Positions 9,715 through 20,336 of a DNA stretch of 64,000 nt are shown here, piece after piece. The DNA is from Sycobia sp. Sy_11 (taxonomy: Eukaryota > Arthropoda > Insecta > Hymenoptera > Epichrysomallidae), in assembly GCA_018907035.1 (NCBI GenBank), contig JACCIC010000219.1, positions 1 through 64,000 of the forward strand. The letters are read 5' to 3'. The notes under the pieces were generated by a model. The model was not told the DNA's origin, searched no databases, and saw nothing but the letters and a program-made list of their open reading frames with translations. How positions within the stretch are numbered: the stretch's first letter is position 1; each line of letters opens with the position of its first letter. The translations under genes and the position numbers were made by a program.

Positions 9715-10465
9715 GTACAAAAAGATGTGTAAGTTTCTCGAGACGACGTTTTCGTAGAATATCATGTTCGGACGATAGTAGATGTTTCGTGACTACTGCT
9801 TTAGAGACTTTTGTATTGGGTAGGTAGAATACGATATCCAGGTATCCCGGGACGACTTTTACTGGAAGTGTGCGTGGTCGAATGATAGAATACAAATCTC
9901 TTCATGGAAGTTTCTTAGACACTCCCCGTAGAAATCATTCCAAAACATATGGACATCGTACTCTAACGTTCCAACATGAATCTTCCCATAGAAGTCGTTC
10001 CCTCGTACTTGGACTTCATCTTCTACCGTCCGAACATGAAATGCCCCGTAGAAGTCGACGCGTCATACCCGAACATTGTCTTCTACCGTCCAAACACTAC
10101 ATTCCCGTAGAAGTCGTTCCAAAATATCTGTGTCCCGACATACATGAACATCGTTTCCTACCAACAATACACGATAATTCCAGCAGAAGTCATCCCGAGA
10201 AAGCTAGACATCGGTTTGTAACGAATAAACAGATTACTTCCCGTCGAACTCGTTCAGAAACACCTGGATACCATATTCTACCATCCCAACACGAATCTTT
10301 ACCTAGAAGTCGATTTCCTCATACCTGGACGTCGTTTTCTATCAACTAAGTACAATATTCCCCGTAGAAATCGTCGAGAGACACTCAGACATGGCATTCC
10401 ATCATCGGAACACAAAACTCCCAATAGAAATCGTCCTGAGGTAACGGGGTATCGTATTTAACCGC
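9715..10465. repeat. Degenerate ~60-bp minisatellite with an internal orientation switch
   Basis: About nine units on the plus strand, each with a core close to GTAGAAGTCGTTCC, then TGGACATCGT, TTCTACCATCC and AACATGAAT (units near 9927, 9987, 10048, 10108, 10184, 10243, 10303, 10363, 10423). Left of about 9890 the same unit reads on the minus strand (for example GGAACGACTT-like GGGACGACTTTTACTGGAAG near 9848). The open frames crossing this array (9566-9895 minus, 9870-10349 plus) are by-products of the 60-bp period, which is a multiple of three, and are unlikely to be genes. Confidence 0.8.
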
Positions 10466-10514
10466 CTGTGCACGTTAATGCAGTATGTCTCTGTAGAATG
10501 CGTATATAAAATCT

Positions 10515-10515
10515 G

Positions 10516-10562
<47 letters not shown>
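10515..10562. repeat. (TA)n microsatellite
   Basis: Uninterrupted TA dinucleotides directly right of the minisatellite. Confidence 0.95.
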
Positions 10563-10567
<5 letters not shown>

Positions 10568-10959
10568 ATGTATATTTCGTATATTTACATGTTTTCATGG
10601 TGCCAACTGAAATTCAAGCAAAATGTTGGTATTCAAATATCAATTTTAAGCGAGCGCTGTATATTACCTTTTTATTTATGCAGAAGTAACGATTTAACGA
10701 GGTCGTTAAGGAACCCTAAGTTAAAGTCTATTATCACAATTCTGATGTTAAATATAACGTATAAAAACAAAAATATAATTTGTCGTCACAAATTATGTTC
10801 ATTATGATGTGGCATACACAAGCATTTCATAAGAGAAGACGGAGAAAGAATGAGAGAGAGACAAAGATTTTCAACAAGTAACAGAAAATAAAATTTACAA
10901 AAATCAAGCATTCTATAAGATGTGAGAGAAGTGTCAGATCAACCTTAAGAACAAAAAGG

Positions 10960-11318
10960 GTAATACTGATTGGTATTACATCTTTTTTAGGATACGAATC
11001 CCAAAGTTGAATATGACCCTTTAACTGAGCTGGTCTGGTAATAATATTTTAAGCGGACTACTTTGTGTTGAGATTCGTCATTCATGACGCCACCTACTGG
11101 CCGCGCGTGAAACTGACTGCTAAGGCCATTAACTTAAGTTATTAATGAAAGTAAAATGATTATTAATAAAAAAAATATGGCCTATCTCCTTCCGAAGAAA
11201 ATATAGCATTTATATGTCAAATTTTAAAGCAATCGGTTCAGTGGTTTTTTTGATTATTATGTACAAACAAAAACACGCGTTATCTTTATAGATTAGTATG
11301 ATATGATATGATATGATA

Positions 11319-11367
<49 letters not shown>
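10960..11367 (+). mobile_element. Possible 3' end of a non-LTR retroelement with microsatellite tail
   Basis: The stretch AGCAATCGGTTCAGTGGTTT (near 11230), ACAAACAAAAACACGCG and CTTTATAGATTAGTATG, followed by (ATATG)n at 11296-11320 and (TA)n at 11321-11367, resembles RTE-like 3' UTRs that end in a short tandem repeat. No coding sequence is attached. This rests on motif style only. Confidence 0.4.
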
Positions 11368-11370
<3 letters not shown>

Positions 11371-13393
11371 ACAAAAGATCTATTTTTAAAATATTATTTC
11401 AAAAAAATTAAATTATTAAATAATGGGGATCTTGCTGTACTGTTACATCGCAATATTATTTCGTAAAATGAAATATTTAAGAGAATAGTAGGAATTGTTA
11501 AATTTATAATATGATAATTTATTATATATAATTTTATTAACGCTACATTTTATATAGTTTTCCGTTTACTCCTACTTTAAGCTCGCTAGGCTTTATTATT
11601 TTCTTAAAACTTTATTTTTAGAGCTATAGAATAAGATTGTAAACTTAATGTGTTCAAGTGGAGTTTTACAACGTTTATAATTAAGTTTTCGAATTGTAAG
11701 TTTCTCTTCGAAACGGTATATGACGATACCTGTACTAATCCCTACTATCGACCGTGTGGCACGTCCCTTATACAGTCAATGCCTTTTGCATTCCATCTGC
11801 CTGACATATTATTAGCAACTTGGTTATACACGATTATTACCCCACCACTTTTTCCGATCCTACAACTTTTCTCAACAAAACTAAGACTCAGTAAGAATTC
11901 AGACATCAATGAGAATGCATTGATGCATCAGCTTATTCGCACCGACAGTATAATTTAAGAGAATTGTTAATGTTTAATGTAATTGTAATGGTTTAATATA
12001 ATTTTTTGAAGTAAAAAATTACGAATAAGCAGTGACTATACAGCAATATTTGTATACCGTTTCGCCCTCCTGTCCTTTATTCACTCACCCACGTTACAAG
12101 CACTTGCATCTGCGCGGCTGCTACACCGTATGTACCGAACCGACTGCAGTCCTCGCTTTTGAGAAGACAAACTACGTGGGCACCATGCTCGTCATGCGAC
12201 GCGCAAACACCTCGTGAATCTCTTGGAGGGACAGTGGTGACTCTGGAGTCCGTCGGCAGAAAGGCGGTCTTGCACTAAGGGTACGGCGTCAGGGTGAGAT
12301 GTCACTGTCTCATTTGCTCAACTACTTTCTCTCCTTTCTTTCTTTCGCCTCTCTCTTTCTCTTTCTCCCTCTGACCTTTCCTCCCAGTTCTCTTCCTTCA
12401 CTCGCCTTTTCTCTTACTTCTCTTATTTCACACACGCTCTTTTCTTATTTCTCTCTTTTTAATACGTTCTCTACCTCCTCCGGCGATCGAGACAAGAGTG
12501 CCAGTGCATAGCGAGTTTTCCGTAGTAAAAACCGACGGTAATCGGCCAGCGTTGGGTACGATCCTCCGCGGCGCCATATACAAACCCAATTAAATATGCT
12601 TTGACAAATAGGATAAAGTTGTGTGGATATTTTTATTTCATACTCCTTTACATTTGCAAATCAGTATTTCGACTTATTATGAATACATTTAAAATTTAAA
12701 TATACATTAGAAGCGTAATCGCAAATTGCAATAACCAGTGGTAATTTCTACCCAAATGAAGTTTCCTTCCACAAAAGGTATAAAAAAAAAGAAAAAAGTT
12801 TCATTAACATTGTTTCAAATTAGACACACTATAAATCTTTCTTACTTTATAATTATGCCAATGAAATAAATTTTATCGCATGCATTGCATACCTTCATTG
12901 GAAGTAACAATAAAAAAGTCGATATTTCTTCAGACAATAATCTTTCACATGACCTAGGAAAGTAAATAATATTTATAAAAAAAATAGTATCTTATCCGTT
13001 AAATATATAACAAAAATCTCGGTAATAGTTTCTATCGCTCAATGACGATACCTGATTTAGCTCATATCGTCAAACTATGCTTATGAAATAAATTCTTGAT
13101 GCTTATATATACATATCCCTTCAGAAGCTAAAAATTATCTGTTAAGATACAAATATAAAAAAAAATTTAAGTAAATTCATTCATAAATACATAATCTGCA
13201 ATTAATGTTATTCCTCATTTTGTCATTGAAGGCATATCTATGAGGCTTCGATAAATACCAAAAACATATGTAAACGTATCTCATATAACTTTCAAAAATA
13301 ATTTCCTTGCCTTTTTATACTGCATTTATATAAGAAATATAATCAAACAAATTTGTTTGCTCAACAAATATTTATTTATTAATCAATACTTAT
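11368..13393. other. Intergenic DNA, no supported gene
   Basis: AT-rich with a GC-richer patch at 12040-12590 that includes a pyrimidine-rich stretch (12300-12470). The open frames 11650-11958 and 12299-12511 show no recognisable domain. The second is a translation of the CT-rich run. Confidence 0.5.
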
Positions 13394-13860
13394 GTGTCCC
13401 CTTCAAAGTAACACCCTGACTGTTAACACTTTTTCGAAGTAGTTTTGGAACGAATTTCGCTGACATACGTCTCGTGACCAAAAGATCCGAAGAAAGCATG
13501 ACATTAACCAACAGATATGCGTACATCTTCAGAAACTTTTCTGATAGTAATTCTACGATATTTAACTGTAAATTTTTTTCATTGCTTGAACGTTTTCATC
13601 TGTTGTTTACGTGCTAGAACCTCCAGGGTGAGGTTCGTCTTTGATATTCTCACGGTGTTCGTGGAACAGCTTGTACCATGTACGCACAGTCTTTTTATTA
13701 AAGTAGATTCATAGTGCGTAACTGTCAACATTTCAAGAGTTTTAGAGCACTGTATTCCATTATTGACACAAAATTTAATGCAAAAACTTTGCTCAATTTT
13801 TTTTATAATGATAATCGAACGGACGCAGCTCTCGATACTTGCAAAGTCACCTTATTATTT
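13394..13860 (-). pseudogene. mariner transposase relic, internally deleted
   Basis: The minus strand reads in broken frames as a mariner N-terminal half: a start-like region near 13840, a Cys/Leu-rich helix-turn-helix region, then RRITIRKVSEDVRISVG-like sequence near 13540. It is fused near 13450 to the extreme transposase C-terminus (GCYFEGDT-like, 13394-13420). The catalytic DDD core is absent. It carries several stops. Confidence 0.6.
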
Positions 13861-14269
13861 GAACACAACTTATATATATATATGTATATATAAATATATA
13901 TACAATGTGACGACCGTTTTGGCGATGTGTATTTTCGTGACTTTACAGCCACTGCTCACGCGCGATCGGGAGAAAGGGATCGACGAAGAGCATAGGAGCG
14001 CTCTTCCTCATTTCTGCGTATTCCGTCACGGAGAGTGTAGTACCGCATAGCATCACGTTCTAACCTAGAACCACAGCCCTGGACACTGAGAGGCCAGCCC
14101 GCTCGACTTTTCCGATCCACCACATCTGGGCACCACATGTCGGTTTCAGCCGGAACTAGCATGTGTGCGCAGTCAAGCACACACACTCACACACACATGG
14201 GCAGATACGGTTACGTGAGTAAGTCGCTATACATGGTAAGTGTAATGCCAAAACTGGCGTTGCAATATT

Positions 14270-14315
<46 letters not shown>

Positions 14316-14810
14316 GACGAAGGTCACAATGAGTAACGGCCTCTGCCCCGGGTGCCTCGGAAGAAGGTGTATAGATTTGTTACTAATCGCCATTTTTCTC
14401 TCCCGAGGTACATACAGCGACAGCCTGAATATCCGAGCAAAACCGAAGAGTTAGAACTGAGGCGTGCACACGCGTGGTACATAAAGAGAGAAAGAAATGC
14501 GTATGTCGCCGCCGCGCAAAGGAGCGAATGAGATGAGCAGGCCCCGGCGGTGAGAAAGAGAAGGCAGAAGACGCGGGGAGAAGAGACATTATTGCTCGTT
14601 GAAACGTGGAAGGAGATAGAATTTTTCAGTTTTTCTGCCAGAGTTTAATAGAGTAATAAGGCGGTTCAATACAGTTTAATACAGTATAAATTTATTTAAC
14701 GTATAATACAGTAATAAGACCGAAAAATACCGCACGGTTACAGTGCAATGTTCTGATGCGTGTTGGTGAATTCGAGACGCACGGTAATCGCGACGCCGAC
14801 GATCTAGTTC

Positions 14811-14870
<60 letters not shown>

Positions 14871-15152
14871 CTTCGACGGCTCATTTAAGCCCGATTGCAA
14901 CAATCCCGCATGAGAGGAAGAAAGGGAGAGACATCGACGGCTCATTCGAGTCCCGATCCTGATAGAGCCTGCACGAGAGGAAGGGAGCTCACCCGCGTGG
15001 AAAGATTCATCGAGTACGAGGATGACGGAGCCGCTGCACAGGAGAAAAGGCTTTACCGCGAGCAAGCGGAGACCGCGAGTCCGCCTGCGTGTACGTGAGA
15101 GAGAGAGAGATAGATAGAGTGTATGTGCCGTGAGTCGGAAGTGCGAGCAAGT

Positions 15153-15190
<38 letters not shown>

Positions 15191-15240
15191 GAGAGCCGAG
15201 GAAATTTTAGCAGAGGTGCGTATACACATTATAACGGATC
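13861..15240. other. GC-richer, microsatellite-rich block without a recognised gene
   Basis: Contains (TA)n at 14272-14312, (CA)n near 14178-14198, (GA)n at 14814-14868 and 15153-15190, and two similar segments near 14870 and 14935 (CGACGGCTCATT followed by CCCGAT), which suggests a local duplication. Open frames exist on both strands but follow the repeats. It could be element-derived or a regulatory/UTR segment; I cannot decide. Confidence 0.4.
14814..14868. repeat. (GA)n microsatellite
   Basis: Pure GA dinucleotide run of about 55 bp. Confidence 0.95.
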
Positions 15241-15449
15241 AGATCCTTATAAAAAATGATGCATTCAAATAGAATTGAGTCGTATATTTATTGAGTGTCG
15301 CCCTTTTTTTCTTTAGCGCTGCCTTGCTTTTATCAACGGACCCCTCTTTGAGAAAGGACGGCTCACCATCAGCCGTACAAGTCAGCAGGAAAGTGCTGTA
15401 GGAGATAAGTATTCTGTGCAAGTGGTCGGGGCAAAGGCCACTATGTCAC

Positions 15450-15498
<49 letters not shown>

Positions 15499-16019
15499 GT
15501 ATATAGTATGGCTGTATATTCTTACACGTCTGAAACGTCACGCCACGTGCTTGGCAGATTTGACAGATCTCTTCTCCTATAATCTGTTGTGTTGGTCATG
15601 GCTTGCGTCGGCATTTTGCCGAGCTAGAATTCCAGAACTTGAGACAATAGCACTTGTGAAAAAAACACCTTAGTGCGGCGGAAAACGTGTAACGGTCGTT
15701 CGCCTGGTAGCTATCTATTCGAAGGACTCTAGTTCCGTTTCTCTCTATGGCAAGCGTGATACTCTGTTTGCACGCGTCAGTCCCTCATTTCTCTTTGTCG
15801 TTGTCTTCCTTACTTACCTTTTATCGGCATACATCGTCGTCGACCAAGAACAAAGTCTATTCAAATATCAATACACCATTATATACATATTTAGACATAG
15901 AAAACAAACACAGGCTACAACTGGAGAGAGAGCGTATGGACGCGGGATAGCAAACTCAGGTGGCGTTCACGACCTCCGTTGCAATATATCTATAGATCAA
16001 GTAGAAATAATAAACAAAT
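15241..16019. other. Non-coding stretch with (TA)n
   Basis: Holds a (TA)n run at 15455-15506. No domain is recognised in the short open frames 15239-15421, 15416-15673 and 15747-15950. Confidence 0.4.
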
Positions 16020-16647
16020 TTTTTTATTACTATTCAAACACAAGTTATACGTTAGAATCTACTACCCGAACAAGTTAGCAAGTTGTAAAACATTACTACT
16101 TGAAGATAAACCGTAGTGGTTCGAATACGTCGGACAGCGAAAGTAAATTTAAATATAAATTTAACTTGATAGCTGCAGTTAGGTTGTCTTTTGCTAATAT
16201 AAAATGTAGTTCATTTTTAATATTTTTATTATTTTTTTAATTTTTAATTGTAGTAATTTCTATTTCACATTCTTGAGGTGTGATTATAAACAAGGATAGT
16301 CTAACTGCCATCATTTTCGTATAATATACTATAGTATAAATATATTATAAATAAATTATTTATATATAAATTATAAATAAATTATAAATATAGTATAAAT
16401 ATATTATAAAAACCGATAAAAATATTTATTAAAGCCATGAGGGTGCTAGTGATTTAAGACCACTTTAAATTTAAATTGAAGTGGTGGCGACAGTCAGTTT
16501 TTTCACTAACTTTACTAATATAGAATATAAATTATTTTATTTTTAAATTTTTAATAATATTAAATTTTTATTATATTTTTTAGTAGTAATTTCCATTGTA
16601 CATTATCGGGGTTGATTATAAACAAAGGCAGCCTGACTCTCATTATA
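16020..16647 (+). mobile_element. Two degenerate PLE 3' ends / pLTR remnants
   Basis: Two successive blocks share the PLE pLTR signature: GATTATAAACAAGGATAGTC with TAACTGCCAT (16280-16315) and GATTATAAACAAAGGCAGCC with TGACTCTCAT (16613-16645), each preceded by an AT-rich tract and a TAATTTC element. The first is headed by a hammerhead-like relic. They match the second PLE subfamily seen at 56503 and 63545 better than copies A-C. The right block is interrupted by a mariner and appears to resume at 18274. Confidence 0.7.
16097..16135 (+). ncRNA. Decayed hammerhead ribozyme motif
   Basis: TACTTGAAGATAAACC...GGTTCGAATACGTCGGAC aligns with the PLE hammerhead but has GAATAC where GAAAC is required and TTGAAGA in place of CTGANGA, so it is probably inactive. 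Confidence 0.5.
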
Positions 16648-18271
16648 TTAGGAGGCGAACAATTTTAACCGACCTTCACGTTTTGATAGCGATATAAGTA
16701 ATACCAAAAGTTAGATGTGTCTGATCTAGTACTTATTTTTTAGTTTTGGCATTTACAAATCAAATTCAGGTAACAGGCACCATTATTTGTGTAAACATTA
16801 TAATTTTTTAATAGTGAAACATGAATCGTGATAGATCGTTTTTTCGACATTATTGGACGAAAACTCAGCTCAAACGCTGAAAGAACTATAAGTTAGGAGT
16901 CAGTGACAGAGCAGTTGTCAAACATTTACATGCGATGGAAAAGATTCATAAACAAGGAAAATGAATGCCTCACGATTTGACCGAAAATGCCAATATAAAT
17001 CGACTCAATATCGTACTGTATTTGCTTGCCGGACAAAAAAAATAATAGTTTTCTGTAGCATATTGTGACTGGTGTTGAAAAATGGATCTACTATGATAAT
17101 CCTAAGCACAAAAAGTTATGGGTGGACCGAGGCCAACCGTCCACATTGACACCAAACGAAACATCCACGGCCAAAAGGCATTGCTGTGCATTTCATGAGA
17201 TCAAGAGGGTATGCGGTACTACGATCTGTTAAAACCGAATGAAACCGCCACTGCTGAGGTAGACAAACGCCAACTGACCAGCACGACCTTGTTAATACAC
17301 ACTTCCGATATGTTCAAGAAGTGCGAGAATTTGTGGATGATTGGGTCGCCTTGAAACCGCCATCATTCTTTGGCGACGGTATCGCCATATTACCAGAAAG
17401 ATGGGAAAAAGTAATAGAAAATGACGGAAAATATTTTGATTAACCCTTTAACGCCAACTTGACCATTTTTCGACAATATTTTCAGTTTGTGTAACACAAA
17501 CTTAAAATGGTTCAAGAAATTCTTTAGATACCATTTTTAACGTAAAATTGTATGTACTTTCAGAATCCGGTATTAAAATTGTCGAATAATTTAATAATAA
17601 AAAGCTATATACAAATTTTTGCAAAAAAACGTGAATTTTTGAAAAAAAAATTCGTCTAACCTAAATTTTCGAATGGAAAAAGGGTTCGCTCGCACGTCCA
17701 ACACGTACATATTTGGTCAATGGTATATATACTTTATTCTAAAACAGTTGCAATAAAGAAAATAAAAATGGTGGCCATCCAAACAACCCTTTTTCCACCA
17801 ATCTTATCAAGAAAGGTTCGTGATTTATTTTCTCGATCAGGATCGAATTAACGAAAAAAATTTATAGAACAAAAAGTTGTTAGAATTCATCAGAGAAGTC
17901 GTGTAAATGTCAGACTTTTCTGAGCGACTTTTGGATTTTTGGATATGGCCATTTTTTGATAAATCCAAAAATCGTTCCGAAAAATCTGAAAAAATTCACA
18001 AGTATTCTTTGATTAATTCTAAGCACTTTTTTTCCTATAACTTTTTTTGTAGAGTTGGTCTTTATTGAATTAAAAATTGTTGAACGTTCTTAGACGCTAC
18101 TGAATCTAAAGAATTTCTTGAACCATTTTAAGTTTGTGTTACACATCACTGAAAATATTGTCGAAAAATGGTCAAGTTGGGCGTTAAAGTGTTAAGCTAA
18201 TGTGTTTCCACTTTCTATCAGAATTATTCTTTTTTCGTTAAAAGAGATCGGAAACTAAGTTCGCCTCCTAA
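16648..18271 (+). mobile_element. mariner element with TIRs and TA duplication, carrying a nested MITE
   Basis: The left TIR begins TTAGGAGGCGAAC (16648) and the right TIR ends GTTCGCCTCCTAA (18271). TA flanks each side (16646-16647, 18272-18273). The transposase on the plus strand is broken by deletions and stops. Recognisable pieces are an N-terminal start (MNRDRSFF, 16821), a QLKR/SDRAVVKHLHAMEKIHK region, a WD-like IHGQKALLCIS region near 17160-17200, and the C-terminus (VDDWVALKPPSFFGDG, WEKVIENDGKYFD) ending at 17442. The TAA stop sits at the insertion point of the nested MITE. Without the insert the element would be about 870 bp. Confidence 0.85.
17444..18191. mobile_element. piggyBac-like MITE (748 bp) with TTAA target duplication
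   Basis: Long terminal inverted repeats of about 85 bp: CCCTTTAACGCC-AACTTGACC at the left (17444-17528) and the complement GGTCAAGTTGGGCGTTAAAG to the right end (18104-18191). Both flanks are TTAA (17440-17443, 18192-18195), and one TTAA restores the mariner sequence. TTAA targets and CCC/GGG tips are hallmarks of the piggyBac superfamily. No transposase ORF lies inside, so it is non-autonomous. Confidence 0.8.
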
Positions 18272-18273
18272 TA

Positions 18274-19251
18274 TTATCATAATATATACTGAAAAAGGAA
18301 TTTAAAACTCATAAAACTATTTATTAATGTACTTGAATTACTGTATTTATTTTTAAAATAAACGAAAACGAAATGAAATTTTTAAGATTTCAAACAATTG
18401 TTTATTATATGTGCGTGACCTTACATTATAAATTCGAAAGAATTTTTAAAAAATCATTAAGCTACAAACTATAAATTGTAATAAGCGACTTCGTTTGTTC
18501 TTATTTCCCGTTGTCAGACTATGACACTCTATTTCTGGTTCATGCTATCTCGGCCACCATGCCATCATGTTTATGTCTCATACGCTGAGTCCGGACGCGA
18601 TTTGTTATATGTTGTATTGTGGCCTCTGTTCAAGTCTCCTTATGCCTTGGTGGCTCAGTCCACAATCAAATTTCTTGTGACATATAGTTTCTTTACTTTT
18701 TTTCCTTTCTAAATTATTCTATATACTATTCTAAATGATTCAAGGCTCTATTCAACTGTTTGACTCAGATCACCAGAGGTTCAAGGGAGGCATCGATCAT
18801 TGTCGACGGGATCAATCGATCAATTAAACCGACTATTAAAAAACGATTCGCTTTACTATATTAATAAACAAATAAATTAAAATCATAAAATGATTTATTG
18901 AAAAAGTTTATAAACGGCACTAAAGATAATTATCCGAAATAGACAATAGAAACTTAAACGTACTCTAATTGGATGTACAAGCTAGGCGTGGTAGCCGCCC
19001 TCGCCGGTAGTTCGTTCAGCCAATTGCTTAGAATTAGCTGTAACAAAATCGGAGTTGCTAATCCTTATCGTGTAACTCATACGAAATTATTGGACTTTAG
19101 TACAGTACAAGCATGCGACAAAATATTCCAGTCCGGCCGTCGTCTCCGGACAATATAATTACGCAAAAAATTAGTCCCACTGTGAACTTCGGCATGATCG
19201 ACTTACACGAAGAATATTCTTAAATACCGTTGTGGACATTTCTGTTCTGTC
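18274..19251. other. PLE tail remnant, then unrecognised sequence
   Basis: 18274-18345 looks like the interrupted PLE tail (…ACTATTTATTAATG). The rest is AT-rich with a GC-richer patch at 18490-18680 and at 18970-19160. The open frames there (18521-18712; 18973-19158) show no recognised domain. Confidence 0.35.
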
Positions 19252-19486
19252 GCGCCCGGCGAGTGTACAGACTGTCACCCCCCTTTCGAGACGGGTTTAA
19301 GTCACCGGCGTATACTGAGATATTTCGCACACGTGCACTGATTTTATTTTTGTGCTCATAATTGTTCGAACGAGTGGGAGAAATAGAGCGTAAAGGAACA
19401 AAAAGAAGAGAAAAAAATATCAGTATAGGCCGGTGGATTAAGTTGGTGTCGAAAGGTGGACGACAGTCTATACACTCGCCAGGCGT
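19252..19486. repeat. Fold-back inverted repeat, arms ~74 bp
   Basis: The left arm starts CGCCCGGCGAGTGTACAGAC (19253) and runs through CTTTCGAGAC and CACCGGCGTATACTGAGAT to about 19325. The right arm (19417-19486) is its complement with some mismatches (TCAGTATAGGCCGGTGG … GTCTATACACTCGCCAGGCG). The spacer is about 90 bp. The structure would form a long hairpin; it is probably a MITE or fold-back remnant. The minus-strand open frame at 19220-19618 is a side effect. Confidence 0.75.
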
Positions 19487-20336
19487 GACTGTTATATATA
19501 GATACGTTGAACTATTGTATGAGATTCTCTCATAGTACAAGTTGTCCTCACACACTGAGCATCGTTCTCTATCGTCGGATCTCGAAATTCGCCATCCTGA
19601 GATATCATGACTTAACATCCATATTCCTTGCCGAGGTCATGTTGTATTTTTGTGGAAAAGTTACTTGGTCCCTACAGTTGACCGATGGATGATACTCTGC
19701 TGTATAATTCCCTCGTTGAATTCTTTCTTAACTCGTGAATGTTGGGAAGCAAAACTTAATTTCAGTTAAATACAGAAACTAATAATAGTTTTTGAATAAA
19801 ATTTTTTAAATCGTTGAGAGACCTAAACTCAAAGGCTTGGACGTAAGACTACGAAGTTGAAAAATAGAAATGCGTTCTTGAAGTTTAGATCTTAAGAGAT
19901 TCGGAGACTTTATTAAAAAAATGATTTTATAAGCGCTGTGCATTGGACAATAATAATCTATTAACAGTGAATAATTATATATAGAAGTGTGACTGTTCAC
20001 GAGAGTGACGGAGGTCTTCCACTGCGAGTGTCCAGTATAAAAAGATACCCTTAATGCTGACTTATATATTCAGTACTAAAATTAATTAGTTACAATTCTA
20101 TAGAGACGCATTCTAGTAATATTTATGTTCAAATTTATTACTTGAATATTTTTTATTATGAAAATTTTTTTATTTATTTATAATTCAATTTTTGTTTATA
20201 ATATATCAAAAAAATTTAAGTAAATATGAAGATTGTTAATTTGGTGGATATACTCCTCTAACCGGTAGAGTTAAGCACATGTCCCTTCTATAATGCTAAA
20301 ATACTTTTCTAATCAAGAATCTATATTTTATTTCAG
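19487..20336. other. Upstream intronic/intergenic sequence of INTS5
   Basis: AT-rich towards the right, ending in a polypyrimidine tract and AG acceptor (20335-20336). No exon encoding the missing N-terminal INTS5 region was recognised here. Confidence 0.4.

Noticed and set aside
9566..10349. Long open frames on both strands (9566-9895 minus, 9870-10349 plus)
   Set aside because: They follow the 60-bp minisatellite, a multiple of three, so openness is expected without selection. The right parts show only repeated peptide units.
14676..15098. Overlapping open frames rich in RE or SL repeats
   Set aside because: They cross the (GA)n microsatellite and have no other support.
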